This document shows positions 12,732 to 13,202 of a stretch of DNA of 13,202 nucleotides, piece by piece (position 1 is the first letter of the stretch; each line of letters begins with the position of its first letter). The stretch comes from SB15 sp964557285 (lineage in GTDB: Bacteria; Chloroflexota; Anaerolineae; Aggregatilineales; J027). The position numbers and the translations under genes were made by a program. A model generated the notes under the pieces. That model saw only the letters and a list, made by a program, of their open reading frames with translations. It was not told the origin of the DNA and searched no databases. The stretch covers positions 1 to 13,202 of the forward strand of contig CAZKZS010000122.1 in NCBI GenBank assembly GCA_964557285.1, given 5' to 3'.

Positions 12732-13202
12732 TTAATGGGGTTGTGTGACTGCCTGCATTCGGGCGCGAATCCGGTCCTGGTCGGCGGGGCTGTAGGCGGC
12801 AAAATTGATGGGAAGCTGGCTGTAATCCACCGACTGCCAGTAAACCCGCAGGCTTTCAAACGTGGTCTGATAAGCACCGTTCAGGTCTGCGAGTGCGACT
12901 TCATTTTCTAAGAGGGGAATTTCTACCGTGGGAATTGCTTCATCTACACCAAATGTATACAGACTAATTTGTGAAATAACCCCTCTGTTTTCCAGCCGAA
13001 GGGGTTTGGTGATGGCAACATGATAGGGGGTCGCCTGAGATTCACGCACTTCATTTTTCCCCACCGCATAATTTTTGGCATAGGCTTTTAGCGCATTGAG
13101 AGGAGGGGATTCATGCAAAAAATCAATTTCCACAAGATTAATCAGTGCGGCCAATGTTTCCGCGCGTTTGCCTTCATACACCCGATAATATGAGCCGGAC
13201 GG
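12732..13202 (-). CDS. DUF4058 family protein, N-terminus cut by window edge
   Basis: The frame is open from the stop at 12732 to the window end; the visible part is 156 residues beginning PSGSYYRVYEGKRAETLAAL. A GTG at 13181 could be read as a start, but alignment with the neighbouring DUF4058 protein (SPANKPPHGSHRFQYLSKR...) shows these are internal residues and the real start lies beyond base 13202. The conserved KRAETLAALINLVEIDFLH, the TPYHVAITKPLRLE region and the C-terminal YSPADQDRIRARMQAVTQ are present. Relative to its neighbour it carries a longer loop with AKNYAVGKNEVRES. The last 30 codons before the terminal PH are nucleotide-identical to the neighbouring gene. Confidence 0.88.
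   Translation of the reverse strand, partial: PSGSYYRVYEGKRAETLAALINLVEIDFLHESPPLNALKAYAKNYAVGKNEVRESQATPYHVAITKPLRLENRGVISQISLYTFGVDEAIPTVEIPLLENEVALADLNGAYQTTFESLRVYWQSVDYSQLPINFAAYSPADQDRIRARMQAVTQPH
12741..12830 (-). repeat. 90-bp perfect direct repeat, copy 2 (3' end of DUF4058 gene)
   Basis: Second copy of the tract at 11812-11901, offset 929 bp, with no mismatches. It encodes the final shared 30 residues of the upstream DUF4058 paralog. Confidence 0.9.

Noticed and set aside
1..13202. A new defence, CRISPR, toxin-antitoxin or mobile gene system
   Set aside because: No nuclease-helicase clusters, reverse transcriptase, transposase, integrase or toxin-antitoxin pairs were recognised; the gene content is ordinary metabolism plus secreted and DUF proteins.

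Overview
The window looks like a stretch of a draft or metagenome-assembled bacterial chromosome; a 10-N scaffold gap lies at 4817-4826. My best guess is an Anaerolineae-like member of the Chloroflexota. The guess rests on two DUF4058 genes, several Ala|Gln-cleaved secreted proteins with Thr-rich stretches, and mid-range GC with short intergenic palindromes. No rRNA or marker gene proves it. I see no rRNA, tRNA, CRISPR array, transposase or phage gene.

Layout from left to right. A minus-strand gene of unknown function runs off the left edge (1-348). A two-gene plus-strand operon follows: an extended SDR NAD(P)-dependent epimerase/reductase (496-1479) coupled by an ATGA overlap to a small site-2-protease-like membrane protein with a degenerate HQFGH motif (1476-2000). 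A saccharopine-dehydrogenase-like oxidoreductase converges on it (1997-3109, minus). The next gap holds an 88-bp palindromic element, a perfect 14-bp hairpin and a near-consensus sigma-70 promoter, which drives a small soluble protein (3419-3826). Two secreted proteins follow on the minus strand: a Thr/Glu-repeat protein (3966-4658) and a platelet-activating-factor-acetylhydrolase/dienelactone-hydrolase-like esterase (5048-6349). The second 88-bp copy and the scaffold gap lie between them.

The right half begins with carA (6558-7676), the small subunit of carbamoyl-phosphate synthetase, with no carB beside it. Three tandem paralogous zinc-independent MDR quinone oxidoreductases follow (7743-10697), apparently one operon and preceded by an operator-like inverted repeat. 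A secreted protein of unknown function comes next (10748-11521). On the minus strand there is a 58-aa two-helix membrane protein with its own intrinsic terminator (11557-11733), then two tandem DUF4058 genes, the second cut by the right edge. The two DUF4058 genes share a perfectly identical 90-bp 3' end, which points to gene conversion.

Most of the window is ordinary chromosomal metabolism and secreted hypotheticals, and no multi-gene defence or mobile system is visible. The most notable signals are the 88-bp dispersed palindromic element, the gene-conversion tract, the LacI-type palindrome before the esterase, the hairpin/promoter unit before 3419, and the Glu-to-Gln change in the S2P-like protein.
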